This document shows positions 43,464 through 52,167 of a DNA stretch of 64,000 nucleotides, piece by piece (the first letter of the stretch is position 1; the number at the start of each line of letters is the position of its first letter). Below the pieces are notes generated by a model, which did no database searches, was not told where the DNA came from, and was given only the letters and a program-made list of their open reading frames with translations. The position numbers were made by a program, and so were the translations under genes. The stretch covers positions 62,001 through 126,000 of the forward strand of contig JAUHVR010000004.1 in the NCBI GenBank assembly GCA_030424865.1. The letters are read 5' to 3'. Origin of the DNA: Alphaproteobacteria bacterium (GTDB taxonomy: Bacteria; Pseudomonadota; Alphaproteobacteria; Rhodobacterales; Rhodobacteraceae).

Positions 43464-45935
43464 ATGACCGACACGCTCGCCCAATCCACGCTGAACATCC
43501 AGACCGACGACAGTGCCCGCGGCAAACCCCTGCCCAGCCATGTCAAATGCGCCATCATCGGCGGCGGCGTCGTCGGATGCTCGATCCTCTTTCACCTTGC
43601 CAAGTTCGGCTGGAAGGACACCATCCTGCTGGAACGCAACGAGCTGACCAGCGGATCAAGCTGGCACGCAGCCGGACAGATCCACACCATCAGCTCGGAC
43701 CCCAATATCTCGCGCCTGCAAAGCTATACCATCAGCCTGTACAAAGAGATCGAAGAGCTGTCGGGCCAGTCCGTCGGCCTGCACATGACCGGCGGGTTCT
43801 ACCTGGCCTCGAACAAGACCTGGCATGACTATCTGAAGCGCGAACGGTCCAAGGCACGCTACATGGGCCTGCACCAGGAATGGATCAGCCCCACGGAACT
43901 GGCCGAGCGGCACCCGCTGATCGACCCCAAGCACTATTATGCCGCGCTTTGGGATGATCAGGACGGCGATCTGGACCCCTCGGGCACCACCTATGCCTTT
44001 GCCAAGGCCGCGCGGACGTTTGGCGCGCAGTATTTCACCCATACGCCAGTGACGGCGACCCGGATGCGCCCGGACGGGCTGTGGGAGGTCACAACCAGCC
44101 GAGGCACAGTCATTGCCGAGCACGTGGTGAACTGCGGCGGCCTTTGGGCGCGCGAGGTGGGCCATATGGCCGGGTTGAACCTGCCGGTTCAGCCGATGGA
44201 GCACCACTATCTGATCACCGACCGCATTGACGAGATCGCCAACTTCGGCTCGCGCCTGCCCTGCGGGATCGATTACGAGGCCAACATCTATTTCCGGCAG
44301 GAACGCGATGGCCTGCTGCTGGGAACTTATGAACCGGTCGGGGTTCCGTGGAAGGTCGGTGTCACTCCACAGGACTTTGGCCACGAACTGCTGCAGCCGA
44401 ACCTCGAACACATCGCCGACAGGCTTGAACTGGGATTCGAGCGGATCCCGGCCCTGGCCGAGGCGGGCATCAAGGACACGATCAACGGCCCCTTCACCTT
44501 TGGCCCCGACGGCAACCCGATGATCGGACCGGTTCCGGGGATGCACAACTACTGGTGCGCTGTCGGTGTCATGGCGGGCTTCTGCCAGGGGGGCGGCGTC
44601 GGCCTGACCATGGCAGAATGGATGATCGATGGAGAGCCCAGCATCGATGTCTGGGCCATGGATGTCGCGCGCTTTGGCGACTGGGCGACACCCGATTGGG
44701 GCACCGTGAAAAGCTGCGAAAACTATGAGCGCCGCTTTGTCATGACCTTCCCGAACGAAACCCTGCCCAAGGGGCGACGCCAGCAGACCACCGCGCTTTA
44801 TGACCGCTTCGTGCAGCGCGGCGCGGTCATGGGGCAGGCCTTTGGGCTGGAACATGTCTTGTGGTTTGCCGACGGCCCCGACGACGCGCACGAAGATCCG
44901 ACGTTCGAGCGCAACCGATCGTTCGACTACGTCGCCAAGGAATGCGCCGCCGTGCAGACCTCGGTGGGCGGCATCGAACTGGCGAACTTTGCCAAGCACG
45001 AAATCAAGGGTCCCGGCGCGCGGGACTGGCTGAACCGGACCATGGCGGGTTACGTGCCCAAACCGGGCCGCATCACGCTGACGCCCATGCTGACCGAGAA
45101 AGGCCGCCTTTACGGCGATCTGACCATCGCCTGCCTTGGTGACGAACACTTCATGCTTTTCGGATCGGGCGCGATGCAGGACGCCCACAGCCGGTTCTTT
45201 GCCAAGACCCTGCCGCAGGGCGTGACGCATGAAAACCAGACGGGCGATTGGCACGGCATCGGCCTCAGCGGTCCGAAATCCCGCGAGTTGCTTCAGCGCA
45301 TCACGCGCAAGGATGTTTCGGCCGAGGCGATGGCCTTCCGCGACTGCTGCCAGACCTTTGTCGGTGGCGTGCCGGTGATCCTGAACCGGATCAGCTTTTC
45401 CGGCGAACTGGGGTATGAAATCTACTGCCGCCCTCAATACCTGATCCGTCTGGCCGAGGCGATCGAAGAGGCGGGCGCCGACCTGGGCTACACCTGGTAC
45501 GGCAACCGCACGCTGATGAGCCTGCGACTGGACAAGGGCTGGGGTGCCTGGGGGCTGGAGTTCCGTCCGGACTTCAACGCGGTTGAGGCCGGCATGGAAG
45601 TCTTCATCAACTGGAAAAAGGACTTTGTCGGCAAAGAACCCACGCTGAAGGCCCGCGAAGACGGGGTGGCCCGCAAACTGGTGACCCTGATCGTGGACAC
45701 ACAGATCGATGTGACACTGGACGAGGCGGTGATGAAAGACGGCGCGGCGGTCGGCTACATCACCTCGGGCGGCTATGCGCACCGGTCGCAAAAGTCGATG
45801 GCACTGGCCTATGTGGCCTCGGAGCACGCGGCCCCCGGCACCAAGCTGCAGGTCGAGATCCTTGGCATGCTGTGCGACGCCGAGGTTCTGGGCGGCCCGC
45901 TCTATGACGCCAACGGTGCGAACATGCGGGCCTGA
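43464..45935 (+). CDS. dimethylglycine/sarcosine dehydrogenase-like flavoprotein with GcvT domain
   Basis: The start is ATG 43464 after AAGGAG (823 residues). The frame stays open upstream to 42978, but that part overlaps the MttB-like gene and is non-coding. The N-terminal half is an FAD oxidoreductase (CAIIGGGVVGCSILFHLAKFGW near residue 28; SGSSWHAAGQIH near 65, the site where FAD is attached to His in this family). The C-terminal half is a folate-binding GcvT-like domain (GLSGPKSRELL; FSGELGYEIYC; WKKDFVGKE). Such enzymes remove N-methyl groups as methylene-tetrahydrofolate. The partner methyltransferase and hydroxyproline genes suggest an N-methyl-proline substrate; that is inferred. Confidence 0.93.
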   Translation: MTDTLAQSTLNIQTDDSARGKPLPSHVKCAIIGGGVVGCSILFHLAKFGWKDTILLERNELTSGSSWHAAGQIHTISSDPNISRLQSYTISLYKEIEELSGQSVGLHMTGGFYLASNKTWHDYLKRERSKARYMGLHQEWISPTELAERHPLIDPKHYYAALWDDQDGDLDPSGTTYAFAKAARTFGAQYFTHTPVTATRMRPDGLWEVTTSRGTVIAEHVVNCGGLWAREVGHMAGLNLPVQPMEHHYLITDRIDEIANFGSRLPCGIDYEANIYFRQERDGLLLGTYEPVGVPWKVGVTPQDFGHELLQPNLEHIADRLELGFERIPALAEAGIKDTINGPFTFGPDGNPMIGPVPGMHNYWCAVGVMAGFCQGGGVGLTMAEWMIDGEPSIDVWAMDVARFGDWATPDWGTVKSCENYERRFVMTFPNETLPKGRRQQTTALYDRFVQRGAVMGQAFGLEHVLWFADGPDDAHEDPTFERNRSFDYVAKECAAVQTSVGGIELANFAKHEIKGPGARDWLNRTMAGYVPKPGRITLTPMLTEKGRLYGDLTIACLGDEHFMLFGSGAMQDAHSRFFAKTLPQGVTHENQTGDWHGIGLSGPKSRELLQRITRKDVSAEAMAFRDCCQTFVGGVPVILNRISFSGELGYEIYCRPQYLIRLAEAIEEAGADLGYTWYGNRTLMSLRLDKGWGAWGLEFRPDFNAVEAGMEVFINWKKDFVGKEPTLKAREDGVARKLVTLIVDTQIDVTLDEAVMKDGAAVGYITSGGYAHRSQKSMALAYVASEHAAPGTKLQVEILGMLCDAEVLGGPLYDANGANMRA

Positions 45936-46038
45936 CCCCCCAAAAAACGGCCTTTGCGGCCGATCAACGCCGGGGCCCACGGCCCCGGCTTTTCTTGTTC
46001 AGGGCATCGGCAAGCCCCTTCTCTGGACCGCAAAACCC

Positions 46039-46067
46039 TTGATTTGGGATATTGGATCCAATATCCA
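46039..46067 (+). promoter_or_regulatory. promoter and perfect 20-bp palindromic operator of the hydroxyproline operon
   Basis: Bases 46047-46066 (GGATATTGGATCCAATATCC) form a perfect palindrome. TTGATT at 46039-46044, a 17-bp spacer and TATCCA at 46062-46067 could be the promoter, with the palindrome filling its spacer. The core TTGGATCCAA resembles GntR/FCD-type sites, and a GntR gene ends the operon, so self-regulation is likely. The rest of 45936-46158 shows no gene. Confidence 0.65.
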
Positions 46068-46158
46068 CACTGTCATAACTCTGCCCCACCCTGCGGTCCT
46101 GCCCGCCGATCGGGCACTTTTGCGTTGCGCCCCTAGGGGCCACATACGGAGATCCGCC

Positions 46159-47118
46159 ATGACCCCTTCTGTCTTTTCCGGCACCATGCCCGCCCTGATG
46201 ACGCCCTGCGGCGAAGATCGTCAGCCGAACTTCGACGCGCTGGTGCGCAAGGGGCAAGAGATGATCGCGGCGGGCATGTCGGCGGTGGTCTACTGCGGCT
46301 CGATGGGCGACTGGCCCCTTCTGACCGATGCGCAACGCATGGAGGGCGTCGAGCGTCTGGTCGCGGCGGGATTGCCCGTTGTCGTGGGCACCGGTGCGAT
46401 CAACTCGAAATCCGCCGTGGCGCTGGCAGCACATGCGCAAAAGGTCGGCGCGGCGGGGCTGATGGTGATCCCGCGCGTACTGTCACGCGGCACCTCGGTT
46501 GCCGCCCAGCGCAACCATTTCAAGGCGATCCTGAACGCGGCCCCCGACATCCCCGCCATCATCTACAACAGCCCGGTCTATGGCTTTGCCACCCGCGCCG
46601 ATCTGTTCTTTGACCTGCGCGCCGAGCACGCAAACCTGGTGGGCTTCAAGGAATTCGGCGGCAAGGACGACCTGCGCTATGCGGCCGAACACATCACCTC
46701 GCGCGATGATCAGGTCACGCTGATGGTCGGCGTCGACACCGAGGTCTACCACGGCTTCGTCAACTGCGGCGCGACCGGCTCGATCACCGGCATCGGCACC
46801 GCCCTGCCGAAAGAGGCGCTGCTGCTGGCAGCGCTCTGCCAGAAGGCCGCGCAGGGCCATGCCGAGGCGCGCCTGCGGGCCCGTGAACTGGACGAGGCGC
46901 TTGGCGTTCTGTCCAGCTTTGACGAAGGCACCGATCTGGTCCTTTACTACAAACACCTGCTCGTGCTGAACGGGGACGAGGATTACCGCCTGCATCTGAA
47001 CGAAACAGACGCCCTGTCACCCGCACAACAAGGCTATTGCGAGGCGCAGTATAAACTTTTCCAGGCGTGGTTTGCCGATTGGTCCCGCCAGGGCGGGGTG
47101 ATCGCCGAATGCATGTGA
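46159..47118 (+). CDS. DapA-superfamily lyase, likely 1-pyrroline-4-hydroxy-2-carboxylate deaminase
   Basis: The start is ATG 46159 (319 residues); the frame is open upstream but overlaps non-coding DNA and the palindrome. The Schiff-base Lys is K164 in VGFKEFGG and the catalytic Tyr is Y136 in IIYNSPVYG. The segment YCGSMGDWPLLTD replaces the GTTGE motif of true dihydrodipicolinate synthase. Gene order with 4-hydroxyproline epimerase and a D-amino-acid dehydrogenase points to the deaminase that makes 2-oxoglutarate semialdehyde. It overlaps the epimerase gene by 10 bp. Confidence 0.85.
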   Translation: MTPSVFSGTMPALMTPCGEDRQPNFDALVRKGQEMIAAGMSAVVYCGSMGDWPLLTDAQRMEGVERLVAAGLPVVVGTGAINSKSAVALAAHAQKVGAAGLMVIPRVLSRGTSVAAQRNHFKAILNAAPDIPAIIYNSPVYGFATRADLFFDLRAEHANLVGFKEFGGKDDLRYAAEHITSRDDQVTLMVGVDTEVYHGFVNCGATGSITGIGTALPKEALLLAALCQKAAQGHAEARLRARELDEALGVLSSFDEGTDLVLYYKHLLVLNGDEDYRLHLNETDALSPAQQGYCEAQYKLFQAWFADWSRQGGVIAECM

Positions 47119-48041
47119 TCGACAGCCACACCGGGGGCGAACCGACGCGGGTGCTGCTGGACCACGGGCCAGAACTGGGCGACGGACCGCTGGCAGAGCG
47201 GGCACGGCGGCTGGCCGAGGATCATCAAGGCTTTTGCGACGCCGTCCTGCGCGAACCGCGCGGCCAACCGGCCATGGTCGCGGCGCTGTTGGTGCCGCCG
47301 ACACGCGACGACTGCGTTACCGGCGTGATCTATTTCGACGCGGGCGCGGTGCTGGGCATGTGCGGTCACGCCACCATCGGGCTGGCGGTGACACTGGCGC
47401 ACCTTGGGCGCATCCCGTTGGGACGGCACCGGATCGAGACGCCGGTGGGCGTGGTCGAGGTCACGCTGAGCGATGCCAACACCGTGACGGTCACCAATGT
47501 CGAAAGTCGCCGCGTGCTGGATGCCGTCAACGTCGAAGTTCCCGGCCACGGTCCCGTCACCGGAGACCTCGCCTATGGTGGCAACTGGTTCTTCATCGTC
47601 GATCCCAGCCCCCTGCCCGTGACCGCGGCCAATATCCCCGCGCTGACCCAGCTCTCGATCACCCTGCGAGACACCGCCAATGCCAAGGGCATCAGCGGTG
47701 AAGAGGGCCAGCCCATCGACCACGTGATGCTGAACGAGCCACATCCCGATCACCCGGGCCAGTCCCGCAACTTTACCCTCTGCCCGGATGATGACTATGA
47801 CCGGTCGCCCTGTGGCACCGGCAGTTCGGCGCGGCTGGCCTGTCTGGCCGCCGAGAGTCTCTTGGCGCCGGGTGAAGAGACCGTCCAGCACAGCGTGATC
47901 GGCAGCCGCTACCAACTGTCCTACCAGCCGGGCAAGGGCGGGGGCGTCATCGCCTCGATCACCGGGCAGGCCTTTGTGCATGCCGAATCCCGGCTGCTGT
48001 TCAGCCCCCAAGACCCCTTCCGGGGCGGGATCCTGTTGTGA
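47109..48041 (+). CDS. 4-hydroxyproline epimerase (proline racemase family)
   Basis: This 310-residue protein starts at ATG 47109, inside the last codons of the deaminase gene. The two catalytic cysteines are both present: C85 in GMCGHATIG and C235 in SPCGTGSSAR. Two Cys residues mark epimerases or racemases, whereas the dehydratases of the family carry Thr at one site. It would convert trans-4-hydroxy-L-proline to cis-4-hydroxy-D-proline in the cytoplasm. Neighbours supply the next two steps of that pathway. Its GTGA junction couples it to the oxidoreductase that follows. Confidence 0.92.
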   Translation: MHVIDSHTGGEPTRVLLDHGPELGDGPLAERARRLAEDHQGFCDAVLREPRGQPAMVAALLVPPTRDDCVTGVIYFDAGAVLGMCGHATIGLAVTLAHLGRIPLGRHRIETPVGVVEVTLSDANTVTVTNVESRRVLDAVNVEVPGHGPVTGDLAYGGNWFFIVDPSPLPVTAANIPALTQLSITLRDTANAKGISGEEGQPIDHVMLNEPHPDHPGQSRNFTLCPDDDYDRSPCGTGSSARLACLAAESLLAPGEETVQHSVIGSRYQLSYQPGKGGGVIASITGQAFVHAESRLLFSPQDPFRGGILL

Positions 48042-49288
48042 CGCCCGGCCCAACCGCGCGGATCGTCGTGATCGGTGCCGGAGTGGTGGGCATCAGCATC
48101 GCGCTGGAGCTGCAGCGGCGCGGGCGCGAGGTGCTGGTACTGGACCGCAGCGGTGTGGCGGCCGAGGCCTCATACGGGAACGCCGGGGCCTTTGCCTTCA
48201 GCGCCGTGGTCCCTCTGGCGACGCCCGGCATCATGCGCAAGGCACCGAAATGGCTGCTTGACCCGATGGGTCCCCTGTCGATCCCGCCGGCCTATGCACT
48301 GCAGATTGCGCCATGGATGCTGCGCTTTTGGCGCGCCAGCCGGGCCGACCGCTACGAGGCTGCTGTCGCCGCCCAGTCCGCCCTGATGGCCCATTGCCGC
48401 GAGGCGACCGAGCGCCAGATCGCCTTGACCCAGGCCGAGAGCCTGATCCGGCGTGAAGGCCAGCTTGAAGTCTACGAAGGCGCGGCGGGCTTCAAGGCGG
48501 CCTGGCCCGGCTGGCAGGCCGCAAGCCGACACGGGGTGCAGGTCGAGACGCTGACCTCAGCCGGTGCCCTGACCGAGCTACAGCCCGGACTTGCGCCGCA
48601 ATTCACACACGGCGTCTTTACGCCAAACTGGATGAACACCACCGATCCGAGCCTTTGGACCCACCACCTGGCCAGACACTTCGAGGCCCTGGGCGGACAG
48701 ATCGCCACTGTCCCGGTTCAAGAGCTGCACCAAAGCGACGCCGGCGTAACGCTTGTCACCCCCCAGGGCGTGATCACTGCGCCCCATGTGGTTGTCGCGG
48801 CCGGGGCCTGGTCGCACAAACTCGCCCGCCGCCTGGGAGATCGCATCCCGCTGGAAACTGAACGTGGGTACAACACCACCTTTTCCGAGTGCCCCTTAGA
48901 CCTGCGCACCCAGTTGACCTTTGGCGACCATGGGTTTGTCGTGAACCGGCTGGGGTCAGGCTTTCGCGTCGGCGGGGCGGTCGAACTGGGCGGGCTGAAG
49001 CTGCCTCCGCGCTACCGGCGCGCGGATGTGTTGCTGGCCAAGGCCGCGCGCTTTCTGCCCGGGTTGCCGACCTCGGGCGGCACCCAATGGATGGGCTTTC
49101 GTCCCTCGCTGCCCGACAGTCTGCCAGTGATCGGCCCTGCGCCAAAGGCACCGGGCGTGACCTATGCCTTTGGTCACGGCCACCTGGGCCTGACCCAATC
49201 GGCCGGCACGGCAGAGCTGGTCGCCGATCTTGTCACCCGCCAGCCCCCCGCCCTGTCACTTTCGCCCTTCGCCGCCGACCGGTTCTGA
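48038..49288 (+). CDS. FAD-dependent D-amino-acid (D-hydroxyproline) dehydrogenase
   Basis: This 416-residue protein starts at GTG 48038. The FAD-binding glycine motif reads VVIGAGVVGISIALELQRRG near residue 8-27, followed by VLDRSGVAAEASYGNAGAFA as in DadA. The C-terminus has YAFGHGHLGLTQSAGTAELVADL. It would oxidise cis-4-hydroxy-D-proline to pyrroline-4-hydroxy-2-carboxylate, delivering electrons to the respiratory chain, thereby feeding the deaminase. The membership in this operon sets the substrate call; D-alanine cannot be excluded from sequence alone. Confidence 0.9.
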   Translation: MTPGPTARIVVIGAGVVGISIALELQRRGREVLVLDRSGVAAEASYGNAGAFAFSAVVPLATPGIMRKAPKWLLDPMGPLSIPPAYALQIAPWMLRFWRASRADRYEAAVAAQSALMAHCREATERQIALTQAESLIRREGQLEVYEGAAGFKAAWPGWQAASRHGVQVETLTSAGALTELQPGLAPQFTHGVFTPNWMNTTDPSLWTHHLARHFEALGGQIATVPVQELHQSDAGVTLVTPQGVITAPHVVVAAGAWSHKLARRLGDRIPLETERGYNTTFSECPLDLRTQLTFGDHGFVVNRLGSGFRVGGAVELGGLKLPPRYRRADVLLAKAARFLPGLPTSGGTQWMGFRPSLPDSLPVIGPAPKAPGVTYAFGHGHLGLTQSAGTAELVADLVTRQPPALSLSPFAADRF

Positions 49289-49360
49289 ACCGCTCTGCTT
49301 TCCCACTGACCCCAATAGGGATAGGGTCCCACGACCACCCAACCCACAAAGGACACGCAT

Positions 49361-50041
49361 TTGCCGCCCTCCCGCGCCGTGACGCCCCAAAGCCTGCCTG
49401 ACCTGATCGCCAAGGACCTGCGCGAGCGCATCCTGAGCGGCGAACTGGCCGAGGGCGAGGCAATCCGACAGGAAGCCCTGGCCGAGGACTACGCCGTGTC
49501 GCGCATGCCGGTTCGGGAGGCTTTGAAACGTCTGGACGCCGAGGGTTTGGTCCAACTTGCCGCCAATCGCGGTGCCACCGTGACACGGCATTCACTGGAC
49601 GAGATTGGCGAGATTTTTGATCTGCGCGTCCTGCTGGAGGTCGACCTCTTGCGCCGTGGTCTGCCCGCGATGACAGAGGCGGATTTTGACACCTGCGCCG
49701 GGATTCTCGACCAGATGGAGGCGTCTTATGCCTCGGACGACGTGGCAGCCTGGGGAGCATTGAACTGGGCCTATCACGCGGCCTTTTATGCCAAGGCCGG
49801 GCGCGGTTTGACCCATGACCTGTTGGACCGCATCAACCTTTTGTGCGACCGCTACGTGCGCATGCACCTCAGCGTGATGGGACAGCGCGGCACGGCCAAG
49901 CAAGAGCACCGCGACCTTCTGGTCCTGGCGCGGGCAGGCCGGGTGGAGGACGCAGCAGACCTGCTGACCCGCCACATCCAGCGCACCCGTGCCGAGCTGA
50001 TCGAGATGATCGCGACCAAGCGCGGTGCTGACACAGGCTAA
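49361..50041 (+). CDS. GntR-family regulator with FCD domain
   Basis: This 226-residue protein starts at TTG 49361 (AAAGGA 7 bases upstream). The winged helix reads LIAKDLRERILSGELAEGEAIRQEALAEDYAVSRMPVREALKRLDAEGLV (about 14-65), and the helical FCD effector domain follows. It is last in the hydroxyproline operon, so it probably senses a pathway intermediate and binds the palindrome 3.3 kb upstream. Its stop overlaps that of the convergent hutC gene. Confidence 0.92.
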   Translation: MPPSRAVTPQSLPDLIAKDLRERILSGELAEGEAIRQEALAEDYAVSRMPVREALKRLDAEGLVQLAANRGATVTRHSLDEIGEIFDLRVLLEVDLLRRGLPAMTEADFDTCAGILDQMEASYASDDVAAWGALNWAYHAAFYAKAGRGLTHDLLDRINLLCDRYVRMHLSVMGQRGTAKQEHRDLLVLARAGRVEDAADLLTRHIQRTRAELIEMIATKRGADTG

Positions 50042-50736
50042 AGGGCCGTGTGCATCGCATAGCCGGAATGAAAGACCATCCGGACCGAGGTGATCACCGC
50101 GCCCCCCGCCTGCGTGGTCCGGTTCAGGACAAACAGCCCTTCGCCTTCGGCGCACCCAAGCACCCGCGCGTCATGTGCCGTGGCTGCTGTTGCGGACAGG
50201 GTGAAATCCCCGCCATCAAAAGGCGCTTCGCGCACCAGCCATTCGTTCGGGCTGAAACTGGCAAAGGCTTCGTCCCGCGCCGCCGGGACGGCATCAAGGT
50301 TGATCCACCGATCCTCGTGCACATAGGGCGCGCCATTGGCTGTATAAAGCGTTTGAAGATGCAGTTGCGGCTGGTCGGCCCCGGTCTGCAGGCGCGTCAG
50401 CACATCCGGTGGCGGCACGGCGATAGCGCGGTGCAGGACCGAGAACTGGAACGACGCGCCCTTGCTTTCGATCTCGTCCCGGATCACGGGGATGTGGAAC
50501 CGCGCCAGCCGTACGGGGGTCAGCGCAACACGGGTTCCTGCCTTGCGACGGCGCTCAAGCAGGCCCTCTTCGGCCAGGCCGCGCAGGGCCCGGTTCATCG
50601 TTGCACGTGCGCAACCGAACTCTGCGGCCAAATCCGTTTCGTGCGGGATATACTCACCCGGTTGCCATTCGCGACGACTGATGCGTTGGCGGATCTGGTC
50701 CTGAATGACCTGCCAGGACGAGGGTGCACCGCTCAC
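50038..50736 (-). CDS. hutC: histidine utilisation repressor HutC
   Basis: This 232-residue GntR/HutC-subfamily protein starts at GTG 50736. The N-terminal winged helix (IRQRISRREWQPGEYIPHETDLAAEFGCARATMNRALRGLAEEGLL) is followed by a UTRA-type ligand domain (YVHEDRWINLDAVP near 135; TAATAHDARVLGCAEGEGLFVLNR near 180). HutC represses hut genes and is released by urocanate. It overlaps hutF by GTGA and probably binds the dyad in the hutF-hutI gap. Confidence 0.95.
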   Translation of the reverse strand: MSGAPSSWQVIQDQIRQRISRREWQPGEYIPHETDLAAEFGCARATMNRALRGLAEEGLLERRRKAGTRVALTPVRLARFHIPVIRDEIESKGASFQFSVLHRAIAVPPPDVLTRLQTGADQPQLHLQTLYTANGAPYVHEDRWINLDAVPAARDEAFASFSPNEWLVREAPFDGGDFTLSATAATAHDARVLGCAEGEGLFVLNRTTQAGGAVITSVRMVFHSGYAMHTAL

Positions 50737-52097
50737 AGGTCCTGCCTCAGACTGGCGATTGCCCGGGCGTAGGCGGCCTCGATCGCGGGACGTGCCACGT
50801 GGGTGCCGTCCTGCACCATGTGGCGTCCGGCGGTCCAGACATTGCGGATCATTCGGTCGTCTCCGGCAAAGATGAAACTGTCCAACACGGTGTCCCCTGT
50901 CAGCCCCCGCAGGTCAATATGATCGCCGTCCAGCGACAGCAGATCCGCGAACTGTCCGGGGGCGATCTGCCCGGTCTCGCGCCCGGCGGCCAGGGCGCCG
51001 CCTTCCAGAGCCGCCTCAAAGACCCTGCGGCCCGTAGAGCGCGTGGTCGAGGCCAGCGCCGCGCGGGACCGGTCACGCAGCCGTTGCGAATAGTCCAGCG
51101 TGCGCAGCTCTTCACTCAACGAGATCCGGATGTTGCTGTCTGACCCAACGGCGATCCGCCCCCCCGCCTGCAAGAAGCGCACGCCGTCAAAGATGCCGTC
51201 GCCGAGGCTGGATTCGGTGATCGGGCACAGGCCCGCAACCGCCCCGCTTTGCGCAAGGCCCAGGGTTTCATGCGGCAGCATCTGCGTGCAATGGATGAAG
51301 GTCATACCCGGATCGGGGTCCATGTGGTGCAGCACCCACTCGACCGGGCGCTGCCCGTAGGCCGCCAGAATCTCGTCAACCTCGGCCTGCTGTTCCGCCA
51401 GGTGCATGTGCATCGGGCCCGAGGTCAGGGCGCGCAAATCGGGCAGCCCCTCGGGGGCGACGGCCCTCAGACTGTGGGGGGCCACCCCCATGCAGGCATC
51501 GCCGGGCAGTCCCGAGACACCCTGCGCTGCCGCGTCATACAGTTGCGCGAACTGGTCCGGCGTTGTGCCGAACCGGCGCTGCCCTTCGGTCAGCGCGCGC
51601 CTGTCACAGCCGCCGAACTGGTAGTGCACCGGCAAGAGTGTCAGACCGATGCCGCTATCGCCCGCAGCTGCGGCAATGCGAAGCGACATCTCGGCCGGAT
51701 TGGCATAGGGATGCCCGTCCGGCTGGTGATGCAGATAGTGAAACTCGACATTGGTGGCATAGCCCGCCTCCAGCATCTCCATCTGCACAAAGGCGGCGAT
51801 GGCCTGAACGTGATCTGGGGTCAGCCGTTCCAGAAACCGGAACATGAGCTTGCGCCAGGTCCAGAAACTGTCGTGCGCTTGCGGCCCGCGCCGCTCGGTC
51901 AGACCGGCCATGGCGCGCTGAAAGGCATGGCTGTGCGCATTCACCGGCGCAGGCAGAAGGATCGGCACCAGATGATCTGCAACCTTCGGCGCATTGGCCG
52001 CGACCGATGAAATGCGTCCGTCCGCATCCAAATTGACCAAGACCGCGCTTTGCCACCCCTCCGCCGTCAGCGCCTGCTCGGCCCAGATCCGTGTCAT
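50733..52097 (-). CDS. hutF: formimidoylglutamate deiminase
   Basis: I use ATG 52097 (454 residues); ATG 52106 is three codons earlier and also possible. The amidohydrolase metal site is seen in PVNAHSHAFQRAM near 65, HLAEQ near 230 and GSDSNIRISL near 315. HutF converts N-formimidoyl-L-glutamate to N-formylglutamate and ammonia, the branch of histidine breakdown that needs HutG deformylase, which is encoded in the divergent operon. It overlaps hutC downstream. Confidence 0.95.
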   Translation of the reverse strand: MTRIWAEQALTAEGWQSAVLVNLDADGRISSVAANAPKVADHLVPILLPAPVNAHSHAFQRAMAGLTERRGPQAHDSFWTWRKLMFRFLERLTPDHVQAIAAFVQMEMLEAGYATNVEFHYLHHQPDGHPYANPAEMSLRIAAAAGDSGIGLTLLPVHYQFGGCDRRALTEGQRRFGTTPDQFAQLYDAAAQGVSGLPGDACMGVAPHSLRAVAPEGLPDLRALTSGPMHMHLAEQQAEVDEILAAYGQRPVEWVLHHMDPDPGMTFIHCTQMLPHETLGLAQSGAVAGLCPITESSLGDGIFDGVRFLQAGGRIAVGSDSNIRISLSEELRTLDYSQRLRDRSRAALASTTRSTGRRVFEAALEGGALAAGRETGQIAPGQFADLLSLDGDHIDLRGLTGDTVLDSFIFAGDDRMIRNVWTAGRHMVQDGTHVARPAIEAAYARAIASLRQDL

Positions 52098-52109
52098 CAC
52101 TTTCATCCG

Positions 52110-52159
52110 TTGACAGATATTAAGTGCAGACATAATATTTTTATGTTCACATTAGTCAA
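52110..52159. promoter_or_regulatory. divergent overlapping hut promoters with inverted repeat (likely HutC site)
   Basis: On the + strand TTGACA (52110-52115), 17 bp, TAATAT (52133-52138) form a near-consensus promoter for hutI. On the - strand TTGACT (52159-52154), 16 bp, TATTAT (52137-52132) face it for hutF, so the two -10 boxes share five base pairs. ACATAA (52130-52135) and TTATGT (52141-52146) make an inverted repeat across both -10 boxes, with partial dyad further out. One bound HutC dimer could block both promoters. The boxes are seen; the binding is inferred. Confidence 0.75.
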
Positions 52160-52167
52160 GGTGAGTC

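Noticed and set aside
43656-45980. 774-codon - strand open frame opposite the dimethylglycine-dehydrogenase-like gene
   Set aside because: GC-driven shadow; no ribosome site and no protein-like motifs.
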